Below, piece after piece: positions 1-13,123 of a DNA stretch of 64,000 bases. Location of the stretch: positions 5,782,501 through 5,846,500 of the forward strand of contig CM060112.1 in assembly GCA_030522415.1 (NCBI GenBank), read 5' to 3'. Within the stretch, counting starts at the first letter, position 1, and every line of letters starts with the position of its first letter. A program made the translations under genes and the position numbers. The stretch is from Channallabes apus. Taxonomy: Eukaryota > Chordata > Actinopteri > Siluriformes > Clariidae. The notes under the pieces were generated by a model. The model was not told where the DNA came from. It saw only the letters and a program-made list of their open reading frames with translations, and did not search any database.

Positions 1-1525
1 CATGCCGCCTTCCTTGCTTGTTTAATTCTTTAAATGTTTTTCATGCACACATGATATGACATAAATGAATAGAAAGCAAGGAGTTTTTCCTGACTATAGC
101 ATTTTTATCATCAGTTATCCCAGACTGTTTAATATGTTAGTTTGGATTACTTTTTGTTGTTTTTCCTCCTTATGACCAGGTATGTTTATGGAGGTTCCCT
201 GAAAGAATTATGACTGCTTAATCATGAGCTAAAATGATCACATATGATGAGTAGCAATGATCACTGCCTTTTTTTTTTCCAGACATAACACTGTTTAGTC
301 TGATGGAAAATAAATGAAAATAACTTTCTTAATCTTAGAAGGAGAAAAAACAACAATGATGATCTGGGAGGAAATTGCATGTATTTGTTGTTTGCCATGA
401 GTTCCATATTTGCTCTATTAACTCAATGAATGCTGTTTTATCCTTGTTAAGTATTTATGCTCTTCAACTTTCCAGATTACAGGGAGCCACATTATACGCT
501 TCATCTCCTGGCATCCAATGTCACTCAATCTGAAGCTGGTTTGATGACTACAGAATGAAGGTAAACCAAAATAATGGCAGAACTGAAGGAAAATGAGCTC
601 AAGCACTTTTATAAAGCTGTTGAGAGACATGGAAATGTGCTAAACATCACTGTGGTCACAATGATTTACAAACTATGGGCACTTTGGCCCAATTAGCCCA
701 AAACTGCATGTCTTTAGACTGTGGGAGGAAACCGGAGAACCCAGGGGAAATGCACCAAGCATGGGGGAGAACATGCAAACTCCACACACACAGACTCGAG
801 GTGGGAATCGAAGCCTGACTCTGGAGGTACAAGGAGTCACCTCTTACGCTTTTACCTTTACGCCTTTGGTAAAATCAAAATTCACATAATTACTTAAATA
901 TTGACAAGCTTTGTGTTAGAGTGTGATGTGATCTCTATTAATACAGATCCTACACGTGAATAACCAAGAGTTTGTGAGAGACACCAATGGAAAAAAAGAA
1001 CCAAAATTGCCTAGATTAAGATTGGATTTCACTAAATGAGGCAATTCATTAAAATCAGTGGCCTTGTAAAGGACGAATTAGTCAAAGAAGCAACCCTAGA
1101 GGAGTAGTAGTGGATATCCATGACATTTAATCCCAAATAAGGGAAAAGGGTGCAAAAGTTCAACAGCTGCATAAATGCATGCAGCCCACTGTATATGTCT
1201 AATGTCTGAAACAGAGAAACAAAATAAACAGGAGGACATGAAACACATTTACAAACAGCAGATGCTGATCATCTCCAGCTCACTGGTTTCTGGACAGTTC
1301 CACCTGCTGTTCACTCATGATGAAGGTCATTCTTACTCATCCTCTGCATTCAAATCATCATCATCTCTCTCTCTTTCTCTCTGTCTCTCTCTCTCTCTCT
1401 TTCTCTCCATCTCTCCTTTTCCCTCTGTCTCTCCAGCACCAGTCAATGGTGTCACGAGCTCTTCATTCCAGTCACACACTCAAAAAGAGGACGAGTGGTG
1501 CTTTTTGTTCTGCTGACAAATCACA

Positions 1526-1565
<40 letters not shown>

Positions 1566-1772
1566 GTTACATAAACATGACAAGCCCATTATTCTGTTCA
1601 CATCCTCATGCAGCTCAGTACACACCTGATATAATCAGCAGCAACAGCAGGGATTCAGGGAAAGGACAGAAACAACCGTGTTATGACTGATGACTGATTA
1701 TTAGATAGCTTTACATTTGGACCAGGAAGAGATTTTCTTTCTGACCTTGAATTTAAAAAAAAATCAATAGAA

Positions 1773-1808
<36 letters not shown>

Positions 1809-2228
1809 GATTAATGTGTACATTTTTATATAATCAGTCAATATGTCATTAACAGTATTTTATTAATTATTTAGCTATTTTGAGCAATTACTGTTATCAT
1901 GGTTTTGCTTTGGGGGAAAATTACATCATCATTATGATTATTATAATGATTATAATAATAATAATAATAATAATAATTATAATTATTATTATTATTATTA
2001 ATAATATACATTTTATTAAATGTTTTACTTTTCTACATTTATTATGATTTTTAACTGCTGACTGAAATAGTTATATATTTCTACTATTTTCACAGAAGAT
2101 TTAAATATTAGAAAAATGACAGACAAATGTACACCTGAAATATATCATATGTAATTATTGTTCACATTTTTACAATTCATTTCCATCTTTCATAAAACGT
2201 GTTAGTAATAATTTAACTGATCTGTACT

Positions 2229-2306
<78 letters not shown>

Positions 2307-2400
2307 AATAGTCTTTTAAAGTGTTTTTTTTTTCCTTTTATAGTGCAGTGAAACGATTACCGTTTTTATTACCATATAAAGTGTGTATATTTGTATTTGT
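1..2400. other. Intergenic region with microsatellites and a SINE fragment
   Basis: I see no exon with convincing coding sequence here. About 740-830 matches, in minus orientation, the middle part of a SINE family that recurs in the window (a 'gactgtgggaggaaaccgg' type motif). Simple repeats include CT at about 1363-1402, CA at about 1528-1564, CT at 1774-1808, AT-rich ATT/TAA runs at 1930-2005 and a long TA run at 2232-2291 followed by a T run. The small open frames over the CT/CA tracts are low-complexity artefacts. Confidence 0.7.
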
Positions 2401-2573
2401 ACTCTATAGTGTGCTGCGTGAATGGGTTCCGGTTTGGTTCGTGTTTCACCCGGAATCTTTGCGAAGCGAAACCATTATCCGTTACCTTGGAAACGCACAC
2501 TTGTTGGCGTAAACTATTAGCTTCGGCTCGATTAGAGATAAACAAACAGAACGACGAAAAGCGCGTGAATAAG
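2400..2573 (+). promoter_or_regulatory. Probable erich2 promoter/5' UTR with RFX X-box
   Basis: This short stretch lies directly upstream of the predicted erich2 start codon and is richer in CpG than its AT-rich surroundings. At 2481-2494 it carries GTTACCTTGGAAAC, a full match to the X-box consensus RYYNYY-N2-RRNRAC bound by RFX factors, 79 bp before the ATG. RFX sites of this kind drive ciliary and testis genes. The promoter role is inferred from position and motif; no TATA box is obvious and the transcription start is not known. Confidence 0.45.
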
Positions 2574-2895
2574 ATGAGCAGGTGGGTTTGAGGAGTTAAA
2601 GCTGGTCGACTTGTTTGCGTTGTGTGTTAGAATAGTTCATGTAACTGAGTTAGCGGCTGCATTTCCACCTGTGTGTGTGTGTGTGTGTGTGTGTGATTCT
2701 CACGTCGAGCTCTGTAACACACTGACGAGTTTTACAACTGAAATCTGATGTAAATGATATCAGCTTTAATTCATATTTTATTTGCTTCATTAACATGTTT
2801 ATCTGTATCTTTCTGCAAACATCAACTTTTCACATGTTCACAGCAAATAATCCTATTTAATACTTACTCTGATTCCTAAGACTACTCTCTCATGA

Positions 2896-2929
<34 letters not shown>

Positions 2930-5900
2930 TTGCTTTTTTTGTCCAAAATTACTTGTAGCTGTTTGTAATAAATCAGTGAATTTAAATAGCTCAACACAAC
3001 AAAAAATCATATTTTCGTTCCATCACATTGTTCAGCAGTTACTCCCGACCCTGGAGATACGGTATATCCGTCGTCTCTATGGCAGTCATATTGCCAGCTC
3101 GATGCACAATTGTCATTCCTACACTTTAGGTCATTTTGAGAATGCCACTTAAACTAACCTGAATGTCTTTGGACTGTGGGAGAAAATCCAACCACTACAG
3201 TATACAAACATGATGTATAGCTAGACATTAGTTTCTGGTAGTGTTTTTGAGAGATCTTAGCCAATTCATCATTGGCAACGGCCTCTAGTTCAGATTCTTG
3301 GGTTTGTGTGCTGTAACTGCTTTTTTAAAAAAAGTTTTCTATTGGATTCAAGTCAGCAGACCGTGATGGCCACTCTAGAACCCTCCAGGACTTCATCTGA
3401 AACCAAGGCTTGGTGAACTCTGAAGTATTCTTGGGATGTTGGACGGTTCAATCATGCCGAAGTTACAGCTTCCGCACAGATGTCATGACGTTTTCTTCAA
3501 GGATACTTGATTGACTCCATCTTGCCCTCTACACGCTGCAGCTTTCCACTGCCAGAGGAAGCAAATCAGCCCCAGAGCATCACCAAGCTACCATGCTTCA
3601 CTGTAGACAGGGTGCACTTTTTTGCATATGATTCATTCTTTCTCCTTCAAACGTACTGCTGAGTCATAGGCCCAAAAGTTCTGTTTCATCAGTCTATAGA
3701 ACGGAATTCCAAAATCAGTGTATTTTTTATTTGCTTTTTAGCTTATTGTAGCTGACTTTTCTTGTGTTTTCGGGTCAGTAGTGGGGTACGTCTTGGGTGA
3801 CCTTCAATGTTCAATTACCTTCAATGTTTGCGCCTTATAGTGTAAAGTCAATATATAATATAAAATATTACTTGACATGCTATTACTTATTATTATTATT
3901 ATGGTTATTAAAGACACATTGTTTTGTATCTGTAGGTTACAGTGCGTCGGGACGTCCTCAAAAGTACCATCAAAGGTAAGAAGTCCAATTTAGAACAGTG
4001 TAAAGTATTGCTGCCTCAATCCTGATACTCCCTGAGTTTCCCCCCCTATGCTTTTGCTTTTCTTTCATTTTTTTTATGTAACCCTGCAAATTTAAATCCT
4101 GAGCCTCAAGTCCATTGGCTGACTTCATGGCATCTAAAAGTGGACTTTGTGACATCAGTTCCTTACACATAGTCTGCAGTGTATCATGGCATGATGGGGG
4201 GTGTTTTCTTTTTTTTTTCTTTAAAGACATCAATGTAAGTACACTCTTAGCGGATTTGGAAATATGTTAGTAGCTTTGTGTGCTTACCTGTGCTAATCTA
4301 TGCATTCCTTGATTATGAAGAAGAAGGATATTGTTAATTCTAAATAAATAAATGCTTTAATGTTTATAATGAACTACCTAATTGAACTGATGATTTTTTT
4401 GGGGTTGTTTCTGAGGGCAAACAAAATATGATGTCAGTTTAACCAAGTGTAAATAACTATTAACTTTCTACAGTAAGGCAATGTAAACTCTTTACTCTTT
4501 TTCAGTTTCACTCCTTAATGATTTCAAATTTACAGGATGCAGAAGCTTTAAAACCAGGAATCCCAACCTCTAGAGGTACAGTAGCCTTACAGAGTGTCCA
4601 GGTTTTTCTTAATAAAACTATTACTCAACAGCACAGCATCCTTGGTTTGTGAATACTGTTGTGCTTCCTCCTTTTTTGCAGTTGCACCGGTGAATAGATC
4701 GCTCCAGTCAAAGAGACAGTAGGGTCAAACCCCTAATCCTATAAATACATTCTTTCCAAATACTACTTTAGTGTTCATTACATAGAAATGCTGTCTTGTG
4801 GCTTTATTTTATTAAATACAATTTTTTTTTAAATTATAATTATAATATTTATTAATACATTATAATATTATTACCATCAAGGGACATTTCGAACCTGATC
4901 AGTTCCTGGTATGTTCCAGGTTCAAAGGGTTTAACCATTTCAGTATTAGTGACATTAGCAAAATGTAAAAAAATTTTCATGCATATAATTTTTGGCTTAT
5001 AATACAAAATTTTGTCAGACAAAAGTGATGGCAGTTTCACCAGAAGGACAAATGGGCAAATCCATGTAAATAGCCAGCTCTTGTGTAAAAGTATAACACA
5101 CACAATAGTGTGGTCTTGCAGAAGGCAGAAAAGCAATTGACATTTACAGACAACTTCAAGCGAAGTTTGAGACTCTTAGCCGCCATACACCATTTGAATT
5201 GCACAAACATGACGATCCCGGCTGAGGCGGCTCGGAGATCACTGCAGTCGTTTCTGTAAATCAACGGATAACTCGTCACCCACTTGTAGAACAAATGCAT
5301 CTGTCTGTGGGAACTGTACACACAATCATTCAACAACACCACTTACACATTACAGGGAGTAAACTGGGAGTCATTGCCACGTCCCCCGTACAGTCCTGAC
5401 CTCGCTCCAAGCCATTTCCACAGGTTTGGGTCATTAAGGAAAAAGGAGTTCCTGGGAAGGCAGTTTCAGACGTGAAGCAGGCAGTCCAATCATGGCTCCG
5501 GTGTACTGGGACAAATTGGGATGAGTGCATTAGTGTAGCAGGGGATTATATAGAGAAATAAAGGGAGTTATAACTCTTATAACTGTTCTTTTAGTCTGTG
5601 CACAATCAAAAGTGTATTTGTTTTCTTAAAAGCTCATTAATTAAACAAATTAAGCATAAAAGCACTTTGCATTCATTTTGTTTTTGACTGAGAATCTATA
5701 ACACATTGATTGCCTCAGAATTATGTGGTGTGTTTTATTTTTTAATTTGATGTATTTTATGACGTTTTTATCATGTTAAGGCCTCAGAAACCCGAACTGA
5801 GTCGACAGTTAGATGGACAGCAGTCGTCTGTGTCAGTGATCACGGCGAGAGGACATGACAAAGGAAATGTAAACAGGTGCGATACAGTATATAGTCCATT

Positions 5901-8900
5901 TTTACTGATCAGTAACTGTGTGTATTTTACACACTGTTAGTTTTTTCTATTTTTTGCACAAGCACCTTTTATAGTCTCAAACAAAATCTTTTATATTATT
6001 ATCTCTCTGCGATTGCATCCACTTGCAGTCTTGGTTTAGGACTCAGTGAGACTTTAATCGATATGTCATATCAGAACCCCTATCCATTGGCATCACAAAG
6101 TTGTATCCCTCTCCATTTCCTCTGTTCACGATATCTGTGTTGATCCTGTCGCTTCTTTGCTTTGACTTTTGATTCTGATCTGCTTTCTGTGCGTGGTTCA
6201 CCTGATGGACTAATCTCGACCTTGACTCCATCTACTTACCCTAAAATAATAAAATTAAGCTTACACCCACCTACCTTTTGATTTGTCTCCCTATTGTCTT
6301 GTGAAATAGACACAACACTATTCAGTCAGATACATTTTTAAGGTACAATCATGTACATTTGTATTCTTTTATGAATTATGTCTTTAGTCAGAAAACAGTT
6401 CAGCCGGTTAGTTATACCCCTGTATCCATATTTCTCAGGCAGAACCCACCATCATTTTACACACTTTGCGTTTAGTCTTATTTGATGAACCAAATGATCT
6501 GTACAGTATAATGTCTCATAAAATACAGTAAACCAAAGTGTGTTCATTTCAGAAGCACTGTGGATCCAGAGCCAGCCTCAGAAACACAGCAAGCACAGCT
6601 GGAGAACAACTGTACAAAACCAGAAGTGCACAGATCATCACGGTATACTACTGAATGCCGTTACTGATGCAGGACAACATTTTTGTATATGACAACAGTG
6701 AATAAAGTTGTTATTGATATTAGTACTATAAATAGTAACATTATGACTTTTACAGGATATTGTATCTATATATAATTTTCCCAAGACTCCCCTTTGTGTT
6801 CTAAAGTTTATTATGGTCCACATCCAAGACTATCTGCTGTGAAGCACGGCTCATAATTATATCACGTGCCATAAAGCTTATGTTTTTGCGCCTGGAATTC
6901 TCTATGTTGTGTTTCATATAGAGGAGAAATAGCAGAACGCATTCCTGTCTGCTCTCGCTTATGCACTGTGTTTTATGGCCTGTGGATGCCTATGGCGCTC
7001 ATTCTCAACCCCATTACATTTTTATACTCTTTTATACCAGGAGCGAGACGCACGCTGGTTTACAGGCTCTGTCGCCAGCAGACACATCCATGCACAGACT
7101 AGAAAAATCACCTAGACACTCCGCTTCTGGTGGTGCAGGTATTTCAGGCTGTGTTTTACTCTGTCTATCCCTGGAAGGTAAACGTTTAGTATGATAATGT
7201 ATGCACAAACAATAAGGAGTGTGAAAAGTCTTTTTTTTTTTGCACCTCATTGCTGTTAAACTTTCAGTTCTGATTAGGTTGATTAGTAACTCTAACAGCA
7301 GATTTGATAGTAGTGATGTCAACACATACAGTAGGAATATCTTAATGTGCTCCTTCTAATAGGTTAGAACCAGTTTATACACTATGTGTTATGCATGTTA
7401 TCTGCAGATAGCCGCACATTTCTGCTGTGAATCTTGTGTGCCGTGTTCACAGAAGAGAAGACTGTAAGTGCAGACGGTGTGCAGAAGTTGCATGAAGATG
7501 TAGTTCAGGTGCCTCAGTACCTTGGAGTGCCTGAGAACAGAACCGGCCTCAGTCCAAGTAAGGCAGAGAGTGGAGATGAGGAAGAGTGTGAAGAAGAGGA
7601 TGCGGACAGGGATGAATTTCATGCCCCCATTGAGCTGCTTGCAGAGGTCAGGCACATTTCTACTTATTAATTTAAATCATTACACATTGTAAAGCCCTGC
7701 TGAAGCTGTATGTTGTGTGTGTGTGTTGTGTGTGTGTTCTTTAGTTCCTAAAGGCTGTGATGGAAAGGGAGTACACACTTGCCAAGAAACTCTGCCAAAT
7801 GAGTGAGTACTGCATGGAGTTTATCACATGGTACTGAGTTTATTGTTGATGTGTTGATTTTAGATATAATGCAGTGCCAGTAAAGAAGGCGTGGCCTCTG
7901 TGTTTGTCAGTCCCAATGGAGGAGGTGTGGCTTTAATGTTTGTGAGTCACAGTGAAAGAGGTGTGGCTTCTGTCAATCACATTAAATGAGGCGTGTTTGT
8001 GATCACAGTGAAGGAGGTGTGACCGCTGTCAGTTACAGTGACGTAGGCGTGGCCTCTGTCTTTGTCAGTCCCAGAAGGAGGCGTGGCCTCTGTTTTTGTT
8101 CAAAGAAGTGAAGGAAGTTAATTCATGTTTGGTCATGTCATATTGATTAGCTGAAATTCTTTTTGGTTTTAATTAATAAGAGTAATTTTAAATGCAGTTT
8201 GGTCACAGCTCATATTACATCCATTTAGTTGGCTGTTTCTTTGATTACAGTAATCTCACATACTTGTGGACGTTTTTTCCCTCCTGTTTGTTCCCTTTTT
8301 GTTGGCTTTCAGTTCTTGTTTATGAACCCGAGAACCCTGAGGCCAAACACTTCCTTCCTCTGATTGAAGAAAGACTACTGACAGGTGAGACAATGATCTT
8401 CATGTCTTTCCGCCTGCTTTCCTCTCTTTATCTTTTGCCTTTTCAATTTATTTCAAGTGAAGATATCTTTAGTGGTCAGATTCTGTGAATTCTATTATCT
8501 ACAAAGCTTCTTCAAGGTGAATTAGGCAATTTACTTAAATGAGTTTGTATGTAAAAAGACAAGTAAGCTCTACATACAGTGGGGCAAAAAAGTATTTAGT
8601 CAGCCATTAATTGTGCAAGTTCTCCCAGTTAAAAAGATGAGAGAGGCCTGTAATTTTCATCATAGGTATAGCTCAACTATGAGAGACAAAATAAGGAAAA
8701 GAAATCCAGAAAATCTTTATTTTTAAAGGATTTTTAAAGAATTTATTTGCAAATTATGGTGAAAAAAATAAGTATTTGTTCACCTACAAACAGGCAAGAT
8801 TTCTGGCTCTCACAGACCTGTAACTTCTTCTTTAACAGCAGGCTCCTCTGTCCTCCACTCGTTACCTGTATTAATGGCATCTGTTATCAGTAAAAGACAC

Positions 8901-10335
8901 TTGTCCACAACCTCAGTCACACTCCAAACTCCACTATGGCCAAGACCAAAAAGCTGTCAAAGGACACCAGAAACAAAACTGTAGACCTGCACCAGGCTGG
9001 GAAGACTGATTCTGCAGTAGGTAAGCAGCTTGGTGTGAAGAAATCAACTGTGGGAGCAATTATAAAAAATGGAAGACATACAAGACCACTGATAATCTCC
9101 CTCGATCTGGGGCTCCATGCAAGATCTCACCCCGTGGGGTCAAAAAGATCACAAGAACTGTGAGCAAAAACCACACGGGGGGACCTAGTGAATGACCTGC
9201 AGACAACTGGGACCAACGTATCAAAGGCTACGATCAGTAACACACTGCGCCGCCAGGCACTCAAATCCTGCAGTGCCAGATGTGTCACCCTGCTTAAGCA
9301 CATGTCCAGGCCCGTTTGCTAGAAAGCATTTGGATGATCCAGAAGAGGATTGGGAGAATGTCATATGGTCAGATGAAACCAAAATAGAACTTGGTGTTTG
9401 GAGGAGAAAGAATCCTGAGTTGCATCCAAACAACAACATACTGTACATACTGTAAAGCATGGGGGTGGAAACATCATGCTTTGGGGTTGATTTCTGCAAA
9501 GGAACCAGGACGACTGATCCGTGTAAAGGAAAGAATGAATGGGGCCATGTATCGTATTCGAGTGAAATCCTTCTTCCATCTGCATTGAAGATGAAACGTG
9601 GCTGGGTCTTCCAGCATGACAATGATCCCAAACACTCATCCGGGCACTGAAGGAGTGGCTTCAAATTGAAATTTTGTTATTGACCAAATACTTATTTTCC
9701 ACCATAATTTGCAAATAAATTCTTTCAAAATCCTCCAATGTGATCTTTTTTTTTTCTTATTTTGTCTCTCATAGTTGAGGTTGTTGAAAATTACCGGCCT
9801 CGCTCATCTTTTTAAGTGGAGAACTTACACAGTTGGTGGCTGACTAAATACTTTTTTGTCCACTGTAAATATAATGTATAGTTTGTCCCATTACTACTGT
9901 TACAGTTATGTTGATTTTCATTAACACATCTGACTTACTGTGACTACAACTTTTGTGTAAATAATGTAGTAGCACAGCTACCATAAAATGTTCGGCAATT
10001 ATGTTAATGCAGAAATAATAATACTTAGACCACTCTGCCCAAAGGGAAAAACTGGTTCTTACAGTCTGAAAAATCAGCCATGTCTACATGGTGTGTGAAT
10101 GTGTATGCGCGTGTCTACCACAGATGAAGCACAGGAAAACTCCAGCGGTGATGATACATCTAATGATGATGACGATGATGATGATGACGATGATGATGAT
10201 GATGATGATGACGATGATGATGAAACCAGCAGCAGTAATAATGATGATGATAAAGATACAGCTACTGATTCAGATGGAGAGAACAGCTGCTCATCATCAT
10301 CTGACAGAGACAAGGAAGACATTAACCAGAGCTGA
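2574..10335 (+). CDS. erich2: Glutamate-rich protein 2 (erich2), 11 coding exons
   Basis: Exons: 2574-2581, 3936-3975, 4536-4575, 4682-4718, 5781-5876, 6553-6642, 7041-7138, 7453-7646, 7745-7802, 8313-8384, 10124-10335. All introns are GT-AG and all phases join, giving 945 nt and 314 aa. Recognition rests on the C-terminal block: APIELLAE (exon 8), [19 protein letters not shown] (202-220) and [23 protein letters not shown] (about 221-243), followed by an acidic/serine tail with 19 consecutive Asp (259-277). This order matches vertebrate ERICH2 as I recall it, and the gene sits next to gad1 as in human. The N-terminal half is poorly conserved and low-complexity. The 8-nt first exon and exon 4 (donor GTAGGG) are the least certain, though their phases fit. 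The molecular function is unknown. An upstream RFX X-box hints at expression in ciliated cells or testis, which is inference. Confidence 0.85.
2582..3935. other. erich2 intron 1
   Basis: The intron holds a GT run at about 2673-2694, a short CT/TA microsatellite at 2898-2929, a small minus-strand SINE-like fragment near 3165-3195 and the Tc1-type remnant described separately. I see no further exon. Confidence 0.6.
3240..3720 (-). mobile_element. Degenerate Tc1-like transposase remnant
   Basis: Read on the minus strand, broken frames give fragments such as [11 protein letters not shown] near 3680, then sequence resembling the usual Tc1 transposase order (a stretch about the gene product and its 'CF' motif, then the region before the last catalytic acidic residue). 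Several stops and frameshifts interrupt it and no inverted ends are visible. It lies in erich2 intron 1. It is an old, inactive copy; the family assignment is by eye. Confidence 0.6.
4860..5570 (+). mobile_element. Mariner-type transposon remnant, internally deleted
   Basis: In erich2 intron 4, plus-strand frames give a helix-turn-helix-like piece ([10 protein letters not shown]) near 5300-5335. A C-terminal mariner-like stretch follows almost at once: FGSLRKKEF near 5425, then [15 protein letters not shown] and [14 protein letters not shown] to about 5560. The catalytic middle is missing and there are frameshifts, so this is a dead, deleted copy. The rest of the intron is AT-rich with nothing I recognise. 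Confidence 0.55.
7881..8100 (+). repeat. Degenerate minisatellite with GGCGTGGC cores
   Basis: About seven diverged units of roughly 26-38 bp lie head to tail in erich2 intron 9. Each has a GAGGCGTGGCCTCTGT-like core followed by a GTCAGTCCCAGTG-like spacer. The core resembles a GC/GT box bound by Sp/KLF factors, but regulatory use is untested. Confidence 0.75.
8575..9867 (+). mobile_element. Tc1/mariner-like DNA transposon with broken transposase
   Basis: The element occupies most of erich2 intron 10 and has matching ends. The left end starts CAGTGGGGCAAAAAAGTATT at 8577; the right end is the inverted form finishing ...TTGTCCACTG at 9865. Both are flanked by TA (8575-8576 and 9866-9867), as expected for Tc1/mariner insertion. 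The plus-strand transposase begins at 8936 with [13 protein letters not shown] and a helix-turn-helix region ([15 protein letters not shown]). The first catalytic Asp is in IWSDETK near 9368 and the second in [12 protein letters not shown] near 9610-9645. Frameshifts and stops separate these blocks and the C-terminal third is truncated, so it is not autonomous. Confidence 0.9.
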
Positions 10336-10763
10336 TATCTGCCTCCTCAACAGCTGTACAAACCTCTTGCAACTCTATTGTTTTATCCAGATTTTCTGCA
10401 CTTGTGGGACTACTGTATGTTCACCTTTTTTTTCGTTCATTTAGTTTCTATTTTCTAATTTTCTCTTAGACTTTTTTGATTGATTTAAAATTAATAATTT
10501 AATATAATAGGCTTCCAATGCATTTATGATGAAACAGCAATCAAAAAAATTTCAAATAATTTCAATATTACCCTTTTTTCCAACATGCTGTACGAGTGCT
10601 AACATGAGGTCTTTTATGCAATATTCCTTATGCAGAAAAAGTAGAGAGTGCCAGACAATACTCATTCATATATACTTCAGTGTCACATAACTAAGATGTC
10701 TGAGTACAGTTTTTTTTTATACTATGCAATTTATGACACAACCCAATCATTCACAAATCACAG
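10336..10763. other. erich2 downstream region
   Basis: This AT-rich stretch follows the erich2 stop codon and probably contains its 3' UTR. I see no canonical AATAAA within about 400 bp of the stop, so the polyadenylation site is not placed. No other feature is visible. Confidence 0.5.
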
Positions 10764-10770
10764 GTGACCA

Positions 10771-12882
10771 ATTCAATTCAATTCAGTTTTATTTGTATAG
10801 CGCTTTTAACAATTGACATTGTCTCAAAACAGCTTTACACAATCAAAAGAATTATTTAAGTTTGTATGGAATGTGAATGTGTATGAATCAAAATGTTCAG
10901 ATAGTCCCTGGTGAGCAAGCCCGAGGGCGACAGTGGCAAGGAAAAACTCCCTGAGATGGTAATAGGAAGAAACCTTGAGAGGAACCAGACTCGACAGGGA
11001 ACCCATCCTCATCTGGGTGAAACAGATAGCAGGAAATGATCTGCATTTAGGTTCATCTGTGTTAGGTTCAGCTATAATAGTTGATGTTAATTGATGTTAT
11101 AATAGTTGATGTAAAATGGAGTCCAGTAATTATTCGAGACTCAGATAGACTTGTAGAAAGTTCCAGTCCTGAACTATCGAATTGTCAAGTCCTCAGAGAA
11201 ACAGCTGACAACACCAGTCGAGGCCAGAACCATCTTCTAAGTAGATAGAATCATCCCCAGACACCAGGCACATCCTAAAGAGACACACGGGGCATCCATG
11301 CGATGAGACCTCCAACCAGAAACCGGGCACCAGGATGGACCAGACAGGTCCGGAGGGCAGAGGGAGTCTGGATCACTGGCAGTTCAGGAACCACATGTGT
11401 AGCTCGACAGAGAGAGAGAGAGAAAGAGTGAAAGGGGGAGACAGGGGGAGAGAGGAAAGAGAAAGCGGGGGAGGAAGAGAAGAGGAGGAGAGATTGCAAT
11501 TAGGTATGGTCACAGTCACAATGTCTAATGTGAATGTATATTTACTGTAGAGTGCAAGCAGGGACTCCGGCAGGACTAACTATGACAGCATAACTAAAAG
11601 GGAGAGCCAGAAGGAAACACAAACATGAGGGCTCCCTGAGATGTAAAGCAAACAATCACCTCACCGTCAACAAACCTGAGTGATCAAATGAGACTGAGGA
11701 AGACAGCATCTAAAACATACCAGTTCACCATAATACTCTACGTCCATGAGTCCCCCAGATCTGCTCCTTTACCTTATGGCAAATCTATTTATAAAAATGC
11801 TTGGCTAAATAAATAGGTTTTTAGCCTAGACTTAAACACTGAGACTGTGTCTGAGTCCCGGACACTATTTGGAAGACTATTCCATAATTTTGGGGCTTTG
11901 TAATAAAAAGCTCTGCCCCCAGCTGTAGTTTTCATAATACGCGGTACTGATAAGCAGCCTGCATCCTTTGACCGAAGTAGGCGTGGCGGATCGTAAGACA
12001 CTAGCAGTTCGCTCAGATACTGCGGGGCGAGACCATTTAATGCTTTATATGTCAAGAGTAGTATTTTAAAATCAATGCGAAATTTCAGAGGGAGCCAATG
12101 CAGTGAAGATAGGATAGGGGTGATGTGCTCATATCTTCTGGTTCTAGTGAGGACTCTCGCTGCTGCATTCTGGACTAGCTGAAGCTTGTTTATGCACCTA
12201 ACTGAACAACCAGACAGTAAGGCATTACAATAGTCCAACCTAGAAGTGATAAAAGCATGAACTAGTTTTTCTGCATCGTTTAGCGACAATATATTTCTTA
12301 TTTTGGCGATATTTCTGAGGTGAAAGAATGCTATCCTGGTGATATTATCTACATGAGCTTCAAATGAAAGGCTGGAATCTATAATCACGCCGAGGTCTTT
12401 TACTGTTGCACTTGACGGAACAGAAAGGCCATCTAAAGTTACTGTGTGATCTAAGATTTTACTTCTAGCTGTATGCGGTCCTATGACTAGAACTTCTGTC
12501 TTATCCGGATTAAGCAGAAGGAAGTTAATTAGCATCCAATTTCTTATGTCCTGCACACATTGCTCAACTTTAGTAAGATGGTTTTTCTCATCAGGTTTTG
12601 TTGAGACGTATAGCTGTGTGTCGTCAGCATAACAATGAAAACTAATACCATGCTTACGGATTATGTTGCCCAGAGGAAGCATGTAAAGGGAAAAAAGCAG
12701 TGGGCCTAAAACTGAACCCTGCGGAACGCCAAACTCCACTAGAGAACATGCAGAATAATCACCATTTAAGTCTACATACTGATAACGATCGGTCAAATAG
12801 GATCTGAGCCAGGAGAGGGCTGTACCCTTAATTCCTACTACATTTTCTAATCTGTGAAGAAGAATAGCATGATCAATAGTAA
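10771..12882 (-). mobile_element. 5'-truncated L2-like LINE with intact reverse transcriptase C-half
   Basis: The element lies on the minus strand. An open frame runs to a stop at 11789 and encodes the second half of a reverse transcriptase: GVPQGSVLGPLLFSLY, the catalytic YADDTQLY, NPDKTEVLVIG, and a C-terminal region with RLDYCNALLSG and WNSLPNSVR. Homology continues upstream in frame (TIDHAILLHRLENVVGIKG) to about 12880, where it is cut. The 3' tail (10771-11788) ends in the AATTCAATTC-type sequence common in fish LINEs. GTGACCA occurs at both ends (10764-10770 and 12883-12889), a likely short target-site duplication. L2 is my best clade guess. Confidence 0.85.
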
Positions 12883-12889
12883 GTGACCA

Positions 12890-13058
12890 GTATTACACAT
12901 TTTTGGAGAACAACTTTTATTGTATACATCAATATGGTGGTCAGTTACTAAGTACTTAATAAAAGAGCAACATTTCCCAACAAGTGTTTCCTGTGATTTC
13001 TTGATCAATGCCCATGTTGTGTACTCCTGTTTATTCTGCAAGATCGTAAATGGGACAT

Positions 13059-13123
<65 letters not shown>

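Noticed and set aside
9221..9664. 147-aa minus-strand frame opposite the Tc1-like element
   Set aside because: It is the antisense shadow of transposase sequence on the plus strand.
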